A DNA stretch of 64,000 nt from Heterohyrax brucei (GCA_028571685.1 CM053141.1:139032833-139096832); one strand, 5' to 3'. Shown: positions 49,035 to 61,170, numbered from the stretch's first letter. Program-made: numbers and translations. The notes: a model not told the origin generated them from the letters alone.

Positions 49035-50170
49035 CACTATCTGTAGTAATGAGATACAACGTCTAAAGAAGTCCCACTGGTGTTATAATACAGACTGTTG
49101 GAGAGGACACAGCCATGGCTCACTGAATGGCAGAGAGTTCATTGTGGTATGGCTAGAGCAGATTTTTATGGAAATCTTACCTCTCAAACTTGCTAGAAGT
49201 ATGAACGATAGGACCACTGGGAAATTTGTTCATAGAGAAGTATTTCTTCAGAGGCACTCAGACATAAAAGTCTAGAGAAGAGTGCCAGGGAAAGTTGCTG
49301 GCCAGTGGGTGTTGCTGGTTCTAGTGTCCTACAGCATCTGGACCGTAGAGACGCTGCCCATGCTGCAGGAGCCTGACACTGAAGAAACAGTGTGCAATGT
49401 AGGAGACTGCGAGCAAGCACATTACAACCAGGGTAGAAAACTACTTCTTCCCGCAATATTTCTTTATCACCCTCTACTGAAAGCACTTAGCATTATGCCT
49501 ACTGACAAAGGAAAAATATTTACAGGCTCAGAGCAGGCAATGGAGAGTTAATTTAGAGATGAGAGGCAATAAATTGTTAACTAGAGCAGTCCACCCCTTG
49601 GCAACTCACCTTCTAAATGTACTTTTTTTTTTTTTAATACACATTGACACCCCTATCAAAAAAAAAAAAAATCTGTACTTCTACATACCACAATAAAACT
49701 ATCTGTCTTACAAGGAAAGATGTTCTTACTTCACACAGTGAGGATGTGTAAGTACTAATGGTGACTGTATATGTATTCTAGCTATATATTTTTTTTAAAT
49801 TCAGTCACAGTTATGCTGAATCATCTATTACCTAAATACTAATTTCCAGCAACTTATACATAAAATAAAAACAGGAAGAGTGGGAAGGCGAAAATAGCAT
49901 ATACAAATAAACACATACCTATAACAAACGAATAGAAAATATTAAAACTATTACAGGCCTCAAAGCTATAATAGGTATTTATAGTTTCCTTCTTCCACTA
50001 CCAATTCCTGATTACCCCCATCCTCAGACTAACTCTCAGCTGCCTGGGGTAAAGTGGCTCATTTTTTTCTTTAACGTGTGACTTCTCAGTTGTCTTGACT
50101 TTTTTGTGTTTTGTTTTTTATTCTTGTTGTTGCTTCTGAGGCTTTCCATTAATGTTTACTACTTGTCATG
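49035..50170. other. Intronic sequence, nothing recognised
   Basis: Contains opposed homopolymers: T13 at 49623-49635 and A14 at 49658-49671, able to pair as a hairpin. The ORF 49282-49551 has no recognisable motif. Confidence 0.5.
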
Positions 50171-50355
50171 AGGAAACCCTGGTGGTATAATGGTTAAGTA
50201 ATGGTTAAGTGCTATAGCAGCTAACTATAAAAGTTCATCAGTTCAAACCCACCAGGTGCTTCTTGGAACTCTGTGGGGGCAGTTCTATTATTCTTCTCTG
50301 TCCTGTGGGGTTGCTAGGAGTTGGAATTGACTCAGTGGCAGTGGGTGTGGTTTTT
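50171..50355 (+). mobile_element. AfroSINE with small internal duplication
   Basis: 'aggaaaccctggtggtataa' then taatggttaag twice in tandem, 'cagttcaaacccaccaggtg', 'ctctgtcctgtggggttgct', 'ggcagtgggtgtggttttt'. Confidence 0.9.
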
Positions 50356-51689
50356 CACTGGGCATGAGTGTACTGAGAAGTGTCCCAAAGAATTTTTTAC
50401 ATTTCACACATATCTCTCCTTCCCCACATTCCATAGTAGCAAATCAATTTTCACTCCAGCTAATATAGTAACTCCTTTTATTGACACAAGAATTCTAAAA
50501 TTATTTCTGGGGTTTCAGATCTTAGCTTGGTGTAGCTATAGAGATACAAAATTAGTGAAAGCAAATGAAGAAGCTTTATTTGGTTAGGACAAGCAGAGGA
50601 GCACACTGGGACTTTTGTCACCACATGGCTCCTTATTACCAAGTGGCTGAAACAGTATTTATCAGAGTAAGGGTCTTGGTGGTAAGGAGCAAGGTCATTG
50701 ATTGGTCTGGATGGAATAAAGGTGTTCCTGGGGCAGTTCTCCCATCTACACTTGCTCAGTCTCAAAGTGGTGGATGGAATCTCTCAAACTGTATCTTACA
50801 CTCAGACCCTTTGCTTTTGAGTCTTTGCTCAGTCTTGGTCTGCTGAAGGTTGGTTCTGTCCAGAGTGAGAAAAGTTCTTGGATCACCCATAGGATGATGT
50901 TGATGGTTCTGTGCATACTTTGTGGGCCAGATTTGGATTTAACTGGTTCTGTGGTCTGTGCCCCCAGCCTCTTGTTTTTCTTATCTTGGGCAGGAAGTTG
51001 GCCTATTTCCTAAAACACATTCAGAGAAACCAGTTAGTAAGGGAGGTACTCATGCTACTCTACTTAACAATTCGGGTGTTGGCAGTGGTGCCAGGAGGCT
51101 GTCAGCCTCAAAGTGGCTAGGTGGCAATAAACTGGTAACTGTCATACTCAGCAGTCTCTCGGTATTTTATTTCCTTCCTAAAATACGTGGGGGATTAAGA
51201 GACTGCCAAATACCTGAAAATGTACAGGCTCATAAATGCATCTCTTTGAGATTTAGTGACTACTTCCCTTGTCAGTGAAGGGAAGAATTCCTACCTCTGA
51301 CACATAGACAGTGTTTCAAGACCTCAATGTATTTTGTGTATAGAAGACCAGCTGTGTCAAGGAACTGTGCAAATTTTGTTTCCCTGGAAAGAAATCATGC
51401 TGTATTTGACTAGACTCAAATATCCTGCTTCTTTTTAAATTTGATTAAAATGATTTTTTTAGAAAGCATATACATATTTTACTTTTATTGCTATCCTAAT
51501 ATATACCCCAGCATATATAGATAACTATGACATTAATTTAGCTTGTTCCCTACTCTCTCTTCCATCTCCCGTTTTCCGCCCTTCCTTCCCTGTTTTTAGC
51601 CATCTGTCTGTGTTCCTATCTCCCTCTCAGTCTATGTGTCCATTCATCAACCTTCTATTCCTCCTCCTCTTTCACTGGATGATGAACAA
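50356..51689. other. Intronic sequence, possibly containing an unclassified LTR-like element
   Basis: 50560-51230 ('gaagctttatttggttagga', 'caccacatggctccttatta') has the flavour of an old LTR in antisense, without recognisable ends. A CT-rich stretch is at 51560-51670. I cannot name a family. Confidence 0.35.
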
Positions 51690-51940
51690 TGATTGGAATG
51701 CAAGGACTATGTGTTATTAATCTCTTAAGCCTCCGTATGTCTGGACCATGATTGGAGCACAGTAAATGTTTGTTCCATTTAATTAGGGTGAATGAACTCT
51801 GTGATTATTCTGTATGACTCTGAGAAGGTCATTCATGTGATCTTAAGCAAATTTACATAGAGTGTAAGGTACTTTATTGGATGCTGGGAATAAAGAAACA
51901 AATGAAAAATGGTTTCTGGTCTCAAAGAGCTCATAGTTTA
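51690..51940 (+). mobile_element. L2-type LINE 3' end
   Basis: 'gattggaatgcaaggactat', 'tctggaccatgattggagca', 'cagtaaatgtttgttccatt' is a degenerate L2 terminus. The next 130 bp ('tggatgctgggaataaagaa', 'tctcaaagagctcatagttt') is another ancient repeat. Confidence 0.55.
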
Positions 51941-52056
51941 GGAGGACAACAGAAAAAGGTGTATGTAACTTCCCCTGGAGCAAGAGAACAGCCTCAGTAG
52001 AGGTGATGGACTGAAAAAGCTGAATTGGGTTTGCTAATTAGTAAACTCATAGCATG

Positions 52057-52172
52057 TGACAACTCATAGCACCAGAGTAGACCTGCCCCAAAGAGGTTCC
52101 AAGGAGTGGCTGGCAGATCTGAGCTAACAACCTCTTGGTAAGTGGCTGAGCTCTCAACTACTGTGCCCACTT
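52057..52172 (-). mobile_element. AfroSINE, partial (minus)
   Basis: 'acaactcatagcaccagagt', 'agacctgccccaaagaggtt', 'ccaaggagtggctggcagat', 'ctctcaactactgtgcccac'. Confidence 0.8.
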
Positions 52173-52198
52173 GACATTACCTAACAACCATTAGTGAG

Positions 52199-52402
52199 AG
52201 GAGTCCTTGGTTGGTGCAAGCAGGTAATGTACTTGTTTGCTTACCGAAAGTTTGAAAGTTCAAATCCACCCAGAGGCTACTACTTCTAAAGAAACAGCCA
52301 CTGCTTCCAAAAAGCAGCCACTGAAAGCCCTATGAAACACCAGTCTACTCTGACTCACATGGGGTCGTCTTGAGTTGAAGTCTACTCCGTGCCAACTGGT
52401 AA
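52199..52402 (+). mobile_element. Long-type AfroSINE
   Basis: 'aggagtccttggttggtgca', 'gtttgaaagttcaaatccac', 'ccagaggctactacttctaa', 'ggggtcgtcttgagttgaag', 'tccgtgccaactgg'. The plus-strand form of the subtype seen reversed at 11320 and 27300. Confidence 0.85.
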
Positions 52403-52859
52403 GATAGTGAGTTTCTCTAGATGAGTAAGGGCAAGGGGGACTTAATATAATGTTGTGGACAGAAAGTGGAGTACTACGGGGTAAGAGGTAATGAAAAGAA
52501 AATGAGAAAGTTTAGGTTGCTCTTTCAGAAAGTTAAATGAGAAGCTAAGGAAAAGGGGCAAAGAAATAGGGAGTTAGTAAAAGTAAATCTAGGTTCAAGA
52601 GAGGCATTTTGTTGTGGTTTGCTTGCTTTTGCTTGTGCTTTAGGATAAAAAAGATTTAGAAGCTGAGAGAATGGTGCCAGGAAGGAAAGACTGGGAGACC
52701 CATTTGAGAGCGGGGATCGTTTAATTGAGGGGACAGGGCTCCTAAGAAGACAATTGGGAGATTAAATGACATTCAGGAAATAGATGGAGGTGTTAGCAAG
52801 AAGGAAAACTTCCCATTCCTGACAGACTGAGAGGAGATAGAGTGGCAGATAGGTTTCTA
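52403..52859. other. Intronic sequence, nothing recognised
   Basis: Purine-rich + strand, no motif found. Confidence 0.4.
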
Positions 52860-53440
52860 GCATGCTGTGAAAGCAGCAGTCAAGAAATCAAAAGATACAT
52901 CGCATTGGGAAACTCTGCTTCCAAGAATCTCTTTAAAGTATTGGAAAGTAAGGATATCACCTTGAAGACTAAGAGGCACTGACCCAAGCCATGGTATTTT
53001 GAGTTATATCATATGCATGTGAAAGTTGGACCGTGAATAGGAAAGACAGAAGAAGAACTAATGCCTTTGAATTGTGGTATTGGAGAAGAACATTGAATGT
53101 ACCAGGGATTGCCAAAAGAACAAACAGATTTGTTCTGGAAGTAGTACAACCAGAGTGCTCCATGTAAGCAAAAATGATGAGATTGTGTCTTGCATACTTT
53201 GGATATGACAGGCAGGGTCAGTCTCTGGAGAAGGACATCACATTTAGTATAGTGGAAGGTTAGTGAAAAAGAGAAAGACTCTCAAAAAGATGAATTGACA
53301 CAGAGGCCGCAACAGTGGGCTTCAGCATAAAAATGATTGTGGCCATAGTGCAAGAGCAGGTGGTATTTCATTCTGTTGTGCACAGGGTTGCTGTGAGTCA
53401 GAACTGACTTGGTGGCACTTAACAACAGTGGCATGCAATG
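52860..53440 (+). mobile_element. RTE (BovB-like) LINE 3' end
   Basis: 'tgcatgtgaaagttggaccg', 'gcctttgaattgtggtattg', 'gagaagaacattgaatgtac' follow the C-terminal coding block of RTE/BovB (pattern Y-G-ES-W-T ... AFELWCWRR.L). Then 'gtctctggagaaggacatca', 'gaattgacacagaggccgca', and finally 'gttgctgtgagtcagaactg' + 'acttggtggcacttaacaac'. That last ~45 bp is the same as AfroSINE tails. Frame broken. Confidence 0.82.
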
Positions 53441-53529
53441 TGATGGAGAATCTGATCTTTCTTCTGTTGGTAAACTGGAAGGAGAGATAATATGCTGATA
53501 CTAAGAGAAACAGAAGTTGGATCATGTTG

Positions 53530-53765
53530 TTGATAATGATGATAGCAATAGCTTACCTATATGGAGCACTTAGTATGTGTAAGGCACCATTGTAAGAATT
53601 TTGCGAGAGTTTTCTCATTTGATATTCACAAGACTCTGAGATAGTTATGATTATAGTTCCTAGTTTATAGATGAGGACACGGGAGCAAAAAGAAATGAAA
53701 GGATTTGCCCAGGTTTATGTATCTAGTAAATGGGAGAGACAGACTCTCATCTCATTCAGCGCCAG
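53530..53765 (-). mobile_element. MIR SINE (minus)
   Basis: 'tatggagcacttagtatgtg', 'taaggcaccattgtaagaat', 'tagtttatagatgaggacac', 'ggatttgcccaggtttatgt'. Confidence 0.82.
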
Positions 53766-53781
53766 TAATTACAAACACCAA

Positions 53782-54300
53782 TGCCTTAGCTATCTAATGC
53801 TGCTATAACAGAAATACCATAAGTGGATAGCTTTAATAAGCAGAAATTTATTCTCTTGTAGTCTAGTAGATTGAAAAGTCCAAATTCAGGGTGCAAGCTC
53901 TTTCTCTGTCAGCTCTAGAGGAAGGACCTTATCATCAGTCTTCCCCTGGTCTAGAAGCTTCTCAGTACAGGGTTTCTGGATACATAGGATATGCTGTGCT
54001 TCTGGTGCTAGTGTCTCAGTGCTATGAGTTTCTTCTGTCTTTTTGATCACTTATCTTCCTTGTATATTTTTATACCTCCCCAAACAGATTGACTCAATAT
54101 ACAACCTAATCTTGTAGATTGAGTTCTACTTCATTAACATAACTCTCTAATCCTACCTCATTAGTATCTTAGAGGTAGGACTTACAACACATGTGAAAAT
54201 CACATCAGATGATAGAATGGTGGACAGTCACACAATAATGGGAATCATGGCCTAGCCAAATTGACACACATTTTGGGAGGACAAAATTCAATTGCTAACA
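53782..54300 (-). mobile_element. MaLR solo LTR (minus)
   Basis: 'tgccttagctatctaatgct', 'gctataacagaaataccata', 'tagaggaaggaccttatcat', ending 'attttgggaggacaaaattc' + 'aattgctaaca'. Older copy than 48066. Confidence 0.75.
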
Positions 54301-55564
54301 AAGGTATGGCACTTAACGAAGAGGGAAAGGAGGTTTAGTGAAAGTCACAAAGGTCGGGGCCAATGAGGAGAACAGGAGCAGAGGGTAGGGGCTGGTAGCA
54401 CCCAATAAACATGAAATGAATTTCCTAAGAGCTGTTGAGGGCATGCTAGCATTGGAGGTGAACTTGTAATAGTAACAATCTGGGTTTCCATTGGGCCAAG
54501 TTATAGTTCCAGTTCCTTTCAAGCCTGGGATCTTATGTATGATTTTCTCTAATTAACATGTATTTGTAGTTCCTGAGACGTTTCTCTGTGTTGGAAACCT
54601 TGTAAACCTTTTATCTGAGTAACAATAGCATGTTTGTTTTCTTAACCTGTACAACGGTATTTATAATTTGTTACCATCTAGAGATAAATTTATTTCTTCT
54701 GTGGCTATAGGGCACATCCGAATGAATGGGAGAATCCTAAATCAGACATCAGCCAGCAAATAGTTTTTAAATGATTGTTCCCCAGGCTCTGTACTTTTGA
54801 CATTAGTGCCAAAAGGTGGCTCAAATGAAAATTAGTTTGGCTTAGAAAATCCAAACTTCAGTTTTATTTAGTTACCAATAACTTTTCTGGCCAAATGTAC
54901 TTAGAAGTAGTTAAAATATGACTAGGAGGCAAGACTAGCTCCAACGTTGTCGGGGACAGTGTAAAGAACATTGGTAACCTTTTACAGAAAACAAACAGTC
55001 TGTGCAGTGTGGAGTGAGTAATAAGACTTTGCCTGAAGGATATTTGAGTGGGGAAATCCATTTGAAGTATACGACAAATCAGAAACAGTAAGGCACGGAA
55101 ACAGATGTATTCCCTAGGCAGGTCTAAACTGGACACAATAGACGGATCAATGCTGTCTGAACAGAGAAGACCCTCAGAGGCCCATCCTCGCAGGAAGCGC
55201 TTACCGTGTGCATCACACTGTCAGGGTTACTTTGGAAATCGGGTTGATGGAGCAGCAAGAATAAGGGTAGCTCATTTGAGTTCACTGGAGTGAGTGAGGA
55301 GAAGGATGTGGATGATGGGTGGAAAGGACTGAGCTTAAAAGATTCTTCAGAACTGCCCAGAAGGCAGGTTCCCTGATGGACCATCTAAATATTTTGATAC
55401 TGGCCCCAAACAGGAAGGAGCTGCTGATTTTGACTCTCTGAAGGAGCTTGAAATCTGGGCTATCCATGTCCGCTTTCTGGAGGGACAGAAAACCGTCACC
55501 ATCCATCTTCGCCTTTTGGATTAGAATCAAATTGCCATAGTCCTGCTGCTTTTGTTTTTTTGCT
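54301..55564. other. Intronic sequence, nothing recognised
   Basis: Single-copy by eye, no supported coding region. Confidence 0.5.
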
Positions 55565-55715
55565 GTTGCCGTGCCTCAGTTTCCTCATGCTTAAAACACA
55601 GATATGAGTGTCTTCTTCATAAATTTATGAGAATAGACCATAGAATACCTGTGAGTGTTGAGCACTGTGCCTGACAACTACTGAGGAGATGGTCTTCGTA
55701 GTCCTTATGTGACAA
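55565..55715 (+). mobile_element. MIR SINE
   Basis: 'tgcctcagtttcctcatgct', 'gagcactgtgcctgacaac'. Confidence 0.7.
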
Positions 55716-56049
55716 GCTTAGCTTCAACCACACTTATTTGTGCAAAGTCGACGTTTTTTACTGAGTAGAGGATGGGGCTGCTGTTTGTGGACGTGGCTTT
55801 TTGTCTCACGGCTATGCCCTTTGTTAGTAGGAAACTCTCCAAACAGTAGCTTGCAATATTTACAATCTCAGATCACAGATGTCATTACCAGACCATCTCA
55901 TGTCTGGTTTATGTTGCTTCTGGCATAGTGAAAATACTGTAAACATTCATACTCTTCATACAGTCTGTGGCTGTGAAGACAAGGATGGGGTGTCATGGTA
56001 TTTAATTCTGTGCCACATAATTTATCAATTTTTTTTCACTTTGTGCTGT

Positions 56050-56935
56050 ATGTCTCCACATCCATTCATCAGCAAATCTCATTGGCTCAACTCCAAAATA
56101 AAAGTAAATCTAAACTCTTCTCACTGTCTCTTCCGTTCCTACTGAAAGTAAGCCATCATTTTTTTTTTAAACTGGCAATTGCAGTCACCCCACTGACCAT
56201 CTCCCTGTGTCTGGCCCCACACTGGAATGAGACTAGAATGATATTTTAGAAATGTATGCTTGGGCATGGTGTTCCCTTCATAAAAGTCCCTACTATTTCC
56301 CTTGTGGTTTGAATTAACTTCAGAGCCCTGACTGTGATTCACCGAGTCCCGACTGATCTTCCCTTCTCTTCTAACACTCTCCTCAGCCTCAGACTTCCTT
56401 TCCTTGAATGCACTCATTTCATTCCTGCCTGGAACACTCTTTTCCCTGGATCTTTATATAACTGTCTTCTGTATGTCAACTTGATCTCAGCCTAAGTGTC
56501 ACCACCATAGAGAGTCTTTCTGTGACCTCTGTGTATAGAATATGCTCACATTACTGCTTATCACATCTCTTTTGTAGGTTTCTTAAGGCATTGTCTGAAA
56601 ATATTTGCTTACTTGTTTACTATCTGTCTTCCCACCCAGGATGTAAGCTCAATAAAAATATGAATTGTGCTTTTTTTATTCTCTGTTGTATTTTTTGTGG
56701 AAACCCTGGTGGTGTAGTGGCTAAGAGCTATGGCTGCTAACCAAAAGGTCAGCAATTGGAATCCACCAGGTGCTCCTTGGAAACCCTATGAGGCAGTTCT
56801 ACTCTGTGCTATAGAGTTGCTACGAGTCAGTATCAAATTGATGGCAGTGGGTTTGGTTTTTGGTTTTGGTATTACTAATGACCTGCACAGTGCTGAGCAC
56901 AAGGTAGACACTCAATAAATACTTGTAGAAAGGAA
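56050..56935 (+). mobile_element. L2 LINE 3' region, split by AfroSINE
   Basis: 'cattcctgcctggaacactc', 'gatctcagcctaagtgtcac', 'caggatgtaagctcaataaa', and after the SINE 'cagtgctgagcacaaggtag' + 'acactcaataaatacttgta'. Matches the L2 ORF2 end and 3' UTR. Confidence 0.8.
56699..56870 (+). mobile_element. AfroSINE nested in L2
   Basis: 'ggaaaccctggtggtgtagt', 'gctgctaaccaaaaggtcag', 'ctatgaggcagttctactct', tail 'gtgggtttggtttttggttt'. One of the best-preserved copies. Confidence 0.95.
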
Positions 56936-57191
56936 GAAAGAAGGCATAAAGGTGCTAAGAGAAATAAGGGATGAATACATCAGGTGTGAGGGCTGAGCAA
57001 GACTCTGACTTCCTTCCGAGTACTCACAGTTTACTAGGGGAGTTGACATATAGACACAAATGCATAGGATAAACATCCTGTGAAGTTGAGGAGGGAGTGG
57101 CCAAAGGTCTTCTAAAGAAAGTACACGGGCCGAAATCCTTTAAGATAGCCAGGCTTCTATAGCTTCAGGATTGACCTTGGCTGTGTGCAGT

Positions 57192-57359
57192 GTGAAGACT
57201 CTGGTGGTGGAGTAGTTAAGTGTTACGTCAGCTAATCCAAAAGGGGACAGTTCAAATCCACCAGACACTCCTTGGAAACTGTAGAGGGCAGTTCTACTCT
57301 GTCTGTAGGGTCACTATGAGTCAAAATTGAGCAAATGGCAACAGGTTTTGTTTGGTTTC
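57192..57359 (+). mobile_element. AfroSINE
   Basis: 'tgaagactctggtggtggag', 'cagttcaaatccaccagaca', 'agggcagttctactctgtct', tail 'ggcaacaggttttgtttggt'. Confidence 0.92.
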
Positions 57360-58740
57360 CTGTGCATTGTAGAGTTGTTCATCTTTGGTGACTTACCTGT
57401 AGTGAGATTGTAGAAGACAACCAAGATTACTAGACATGATTTCCATGAACTCTGAAAAACGTTTAAACTTTGGAGCTCTTCACCCTCAAAAGTGAAAGAA
57501 AGGTTTAACTTTAAGCATCCAAGTTATTACTAATGTGGAGATTTGATTCCTGAAGTGGTGGCCTCATGATAGAGAAAGTTGCCTGAAAGCCAGTTCTTAA
57601 TTGAATGGAAGATGCGTAACAATTTTGCCATCTAAGACTATACATATTGTTTTTCAAAGCAGAAATTTCATATGATAACACAGATCATAGCTATTAATTT
57701 GTACCAACATGGAGTATGAACAGGAAGACCCTCGGCAAAGAATTTGAGACTACAAATGAGAATTAAAATCACATAGAAACAAATTGAATTTTGTTAACCT
57801 TTTGGCCTCCCTTTCTGCCACATAAATAGCTAGAGATAATGTGGCCCAGTTCATACTGGGAACAGAAAGAATAGATTATGAATCTTTATTATTTCTTTCA
57901 TATAAATATACTAGAAAAATTTTCTGATGCTTTTTGGCTGTTTTACGTGTAGTGTAATAATGATATGCATCAGATGGACCTATAGCCTCATGGCCTACCC
58001 TTCTCTGTAGTCTAGACTCATGCTCTTAGTAGAGCCACTTACATTGTGCCCCATGGGGTCATGTTATTAATTGGCTGAAATAAGATGTTCCCATTTCTCT
58101 TATAATCTAGCATCTCTCATGGCTGTACCTGATTTCTTATTGTATGGGACAGTGGCAAAGAAAAATTTTTAAAGTACTTGAAAATTTCCTTAAAGCCAAC
58201 TGAGAAGAGAAAATAATCCATCTTTTTTTTCCTTCTTTTTCTTTTAATTCATCCTTTGAAGTACACAATTCATTGAAAATCCTGTTGATTTTAGTGTTTG
58301 AACATTTGGTCCTATAGCCTGGCGCAAATAAGCCAGTTTGATGATATATAGAACTAATAAAAGATAGAAAGTAATAAAAATATAATATGTGTCCTAGTTA
58401 TAAAGACTCTTCTAGTAGGGCAAATAGAAGTTTTAAGAGCATAACTCTTGTAACCTAAATAAATATATCATCTTAAAATTCAGTGAAAGCTTATGATTTA
58501 ATTACTTACTAATATTGTTAAAAACCAGCAGAAGTAATTTTCAAAGAAAGTTTGAATTTTAATGAAATTGAACTTAATGCTAATATATAACTGAGAATTT
58601 TTGTTCATACATTAAAGAAAATTGCTACTAAAAAAAACCTTATACCGTAAGATTAATATACACAAGCCAGATTTATCCATGTTGTAAATTAGTTCTTAGA
58701 ATAGTTAGATCAAATCAAAGTTAAAAAACATCTTTAAGAT
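57360..58740. other. Intronic sequence, nothing recognised
   Basis: AT-rich single-copy stretch of about 1.4 kb. Confidence 0.5.
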
Positions 58741-59432
58741 ACAAGGTAGCAAAATTTTAAAAAAAGCAGGAGACTGGGAAAAGATTTTTACAACACGTGA
58801 AACAGGTAAATGATCAGTATACAGAGTAAGTAAAGAACTCCCATAAGTCAGTAAGAAATAGATAACTCAGTTTTAGAATAGATTATTAAGAGGTAATTCA
58901 GAGAAAAGGACACGTTATTAGCCAATAAACATATGAGAATATACTTATCTTGGCAATAAACAGGAAAGTGCAAAATAAAGGAGCTTTTTCTCACCACCAG
59001 CTTAGCAAAAGTTAAACAGCTTGATAACATCAAGTATTGGAGAGAATGTGTAAAGGAGCTGCCATGTGTCACTCCCTAACCCTAACCAACCCATCACTCA
59101 CATCACTTCCATGTATCACTCCCGTGAGGGCCAATTGGTAGAGTACTTTTGAGGATACATTTGGCTGTCTGGAAGAGTAAAATTTTAAGATGTATATAGC
59201 ATATGACACAGCAATTTTATCTCTATGTTTGCACTTATCTACATGTCTTGGAGAACCCATGCATACAAGTGTACATTCTTGGCATCTTTGTAATAGTGAA
59301 GATTTGGAAATAACAAAAATGGTTACAAATATGGGAATGGGTAAATCTATTGGAGGCTTTTAAGACAGTGGAATACTATATAGCAGTTTATCTCCTCCCT
59401 AAGTGATATATAGGAGTTTGTTCCCGTAAACT

Positions 59433-59594
59433 TGGAAACCTTGGTGACATACTGGTTAAGTACTACAGCTGCTAAGCAAGAGGTCAGCAGTTCGAATCCA
59501 GCAAGTGCTCCTTGGAAACCGTATGGGACAGTTCTACTCTGTCCTATAGGGTTGCTATGAGTTGGAATTGGCTTGATGGCAATGGGTTTGATTT
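59433..59594 (+). mobile_element. AfroSINE nested in old L1
   Basis: 'tggaaaccttggtgacatac', 'gctgctaagcaagaggtcag', 'tatgggacagttctactctg', 'gttgctatgagttggaattg'. taaactt occurs next to both ends (cgtaaactt before, cataaactt after), a possible target duplication. Confidence 0.94.
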
Positions 59595-59747
59595 TCTCAT
59601 AAACTTATAGAATATCTCATTATAGTAGCAAATACATCAATATTAATACAAAGTGATATCACTGCATTGAGTGATACAAAGCAAGATACACAGTGATATA
59701 TGCATTTTATGTAAAACTAATAAATGCATAAAACATATATTGTTCAA

Positions 59748-59942
59748 GGAGCCCTGGTGGTGCAAGCACTTGGTTGCTAATTGAAAGGTCTGTAGTTTGA
59801 ACCTATCAGCCACTCCATTAGAGAAAGATGTGACAGTCATCATCCATAAAGATTACAAAATCTTGAAAACCTTGTAGGGCAGTTCTAGCCTGTCCTATAG
59901 GTTGCTATTAGTTGGAATGACTCATCAACATCGGGTTTATAT
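59748..59942 (+). mobile_element. Long-type AfroSINE nested in old L1
   Basis: 'ggagccctggtggtgcaagc', 'aattgaaaggtctgtagttt', 'gaaagatgtgacagtcatca', 'ataaagattacaaaatcttg', 'gtagggcagttctagcctgt'. The extra internal segment defines the long subtype. Confidence 0.92.
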
Positions 59943-60055
59943 ATTATTCATAGATACCTAACACATATAGACTGAAAGAATACACATTAAATTCGTAACA
60001 GCAGTTACCTCTGTGGAAGGGCCAGTGAGAAGAATTGGGAACCAGGCCCAAAAGG

Positions 60056-60606
60056 TACTGTTTTGGATTGAATTATGTCCACCAAAAATATGTATAGAAA
60101 TTTCACTGGGTTGTGATTACCAGCGTTGTGTGATTGTCCTCCGTTTTGTGCTTGTTCTGTGCTGTATGTTAAAGAGGATTAGAGTGGGTCGCCATGAGTC
60201 CGATTTGACTCCACGGCACTTGGCTTGGCTTGGCTAAGGTCACCTTACTGCTCAGTCATAGAGGGAGTATCCCTGGTGTGTGGTTTACGCCACTTTTTAT
60301 CCTACAAGAAATAAAAGGAAGGGAACAAGCAGAGAGTTGGGAACCTCATACCATCAAGAAGACAGCACCAGGAGTAAAGCGCATCCTTCACATCGGAGGT
60401 TCCTGTGCCGAGATGCTCCCCGACCGAAGGTTGATGTAACACGAGGACCTTCCTCCAGAGCTGACAAAGAGGGAAAGCCTTCCCCTGGAGCTGACACCCT
60501 GAATTTGGACTTACAGCCTACTGGACTGAATAAGAATAAATTTTTCTTTGTTAAAGCCACCCACTCGTGGTATTTCGGTTAAAGCAGCACCAGCTGGCTG
60601 AAACAG
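60056..60606 (+). mobile_element. MaLR solo LTR (plus)
   Basis: Starts 'tactgttttggattgaatta' + 'tgtccacc', holds the polyadenylation signal region 'aataaatttttctttgttaa' and ends 'ccacccactcgtggtatttc' + 'ggttaaagcagc'. The sense-orientation copy of the family seen reversed at 48066. An AfroSINE tail fragment lies at 60185-60235. ORF 60280-60582 is LTR sequence. Confidence 0.78.
60185..60235 (+). mobile_element. Solitary AfroSINE tail within LTR
   Basis: 'gggtcgccatgagtccgatt' + 'tgactccacggcacttggct' + 'tggcttggct'. About 50 bp of the SINE 3' end only. Flanking duplication not resolved. Confidence 0.7.
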
Positions 60607-60894
60607 GGACCAAAGGGGCTTCAGCTTTGTCTATAAAGGTCGATTTCTTGCATTAAAGAATGAAGCGGATGTGCCAGTGTTCACCATGGTTTCTTTTAGG
60701 CTGTGGGTACATGAGCATTGCTTACAGTATTAGGTACAGTCTGATTTGGTGTCCTGGAACTGGTTTTCTTACTTTGGGATTTTTTGAAGCTTCTGCCCTT
60801 CAGCCTTGTGCATCTAAAATGAACACAATGAGCATTTGTGTACTGGTGGTCTTGAGCACTTAACCCTTCAGTACTCTCCTGAAATACGTCCTCT
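60607..60894. other. Intronic sequence, nothing recognised
   Basis: Single-copy by eye. Confidence 0.45.
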
Positions 60895-61170
60895 TCTAGG
60901 GAATTTTTTCTGCTCTTCCTTTCTCTTCTTTGCACAAGGGCCCACTGACATGGGTCCTCTGCATTCCTATAGCACCCAGCAACTGTGCTTTGTGACACTT
61001 AATACATTCTTTGTGATAAATCAGCTTGCCTCTTCCATTAGATTAAGAAATTTTGCCTATAGAGTGTGTCATAATCAAGCAGGTGGGTTGTGCTCAGTAA
61101 ATACAAGTTAGTAGCCTTAGAGGTGGCTTAAGAATTTTTTGTGAAAGAATGAATGAGTGAATGAATGAAA
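60895..61170 (+). mobile_element. L2 LINE 3' end
   Basis: 'gacatgggtcctctgcattc', 'ctatagcacccagcaactgt', 'gtgctcagtaaatacaagtt' and the terminal 'gaatgaatgagtgaatgaat' typical of L2. Confidence 0.75.

Larger units (their letters stand above)
58741..60050 (+). mobile_element. Old L1 3' end (plus), split by two AfroSINEs
   Basis: 'ggagactgggaaaagatttt', 'aaaggacacgttattagcca', 'catcaagtattggagagaat', 'gcatatgacacagcaatttt', 'tacatgtcttggagaaccca', 'gtggaatactatatagcagt' trace the ORF2 C-terminus and 3' UTR of an older L1. Interrupted at 59062-59123 (short direct repeat with telomere-like motif), 59433-59594 and 59748-59942. Confidence 0.75.

Noticed and set aside
56699..56870. tRNA gene (A/B-box-like sequence) in this and other SINE heads
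   Set aside because: Only the tRNA-derived SINE promoter is present; no cloverleaf with acceptor stem pairing was found.
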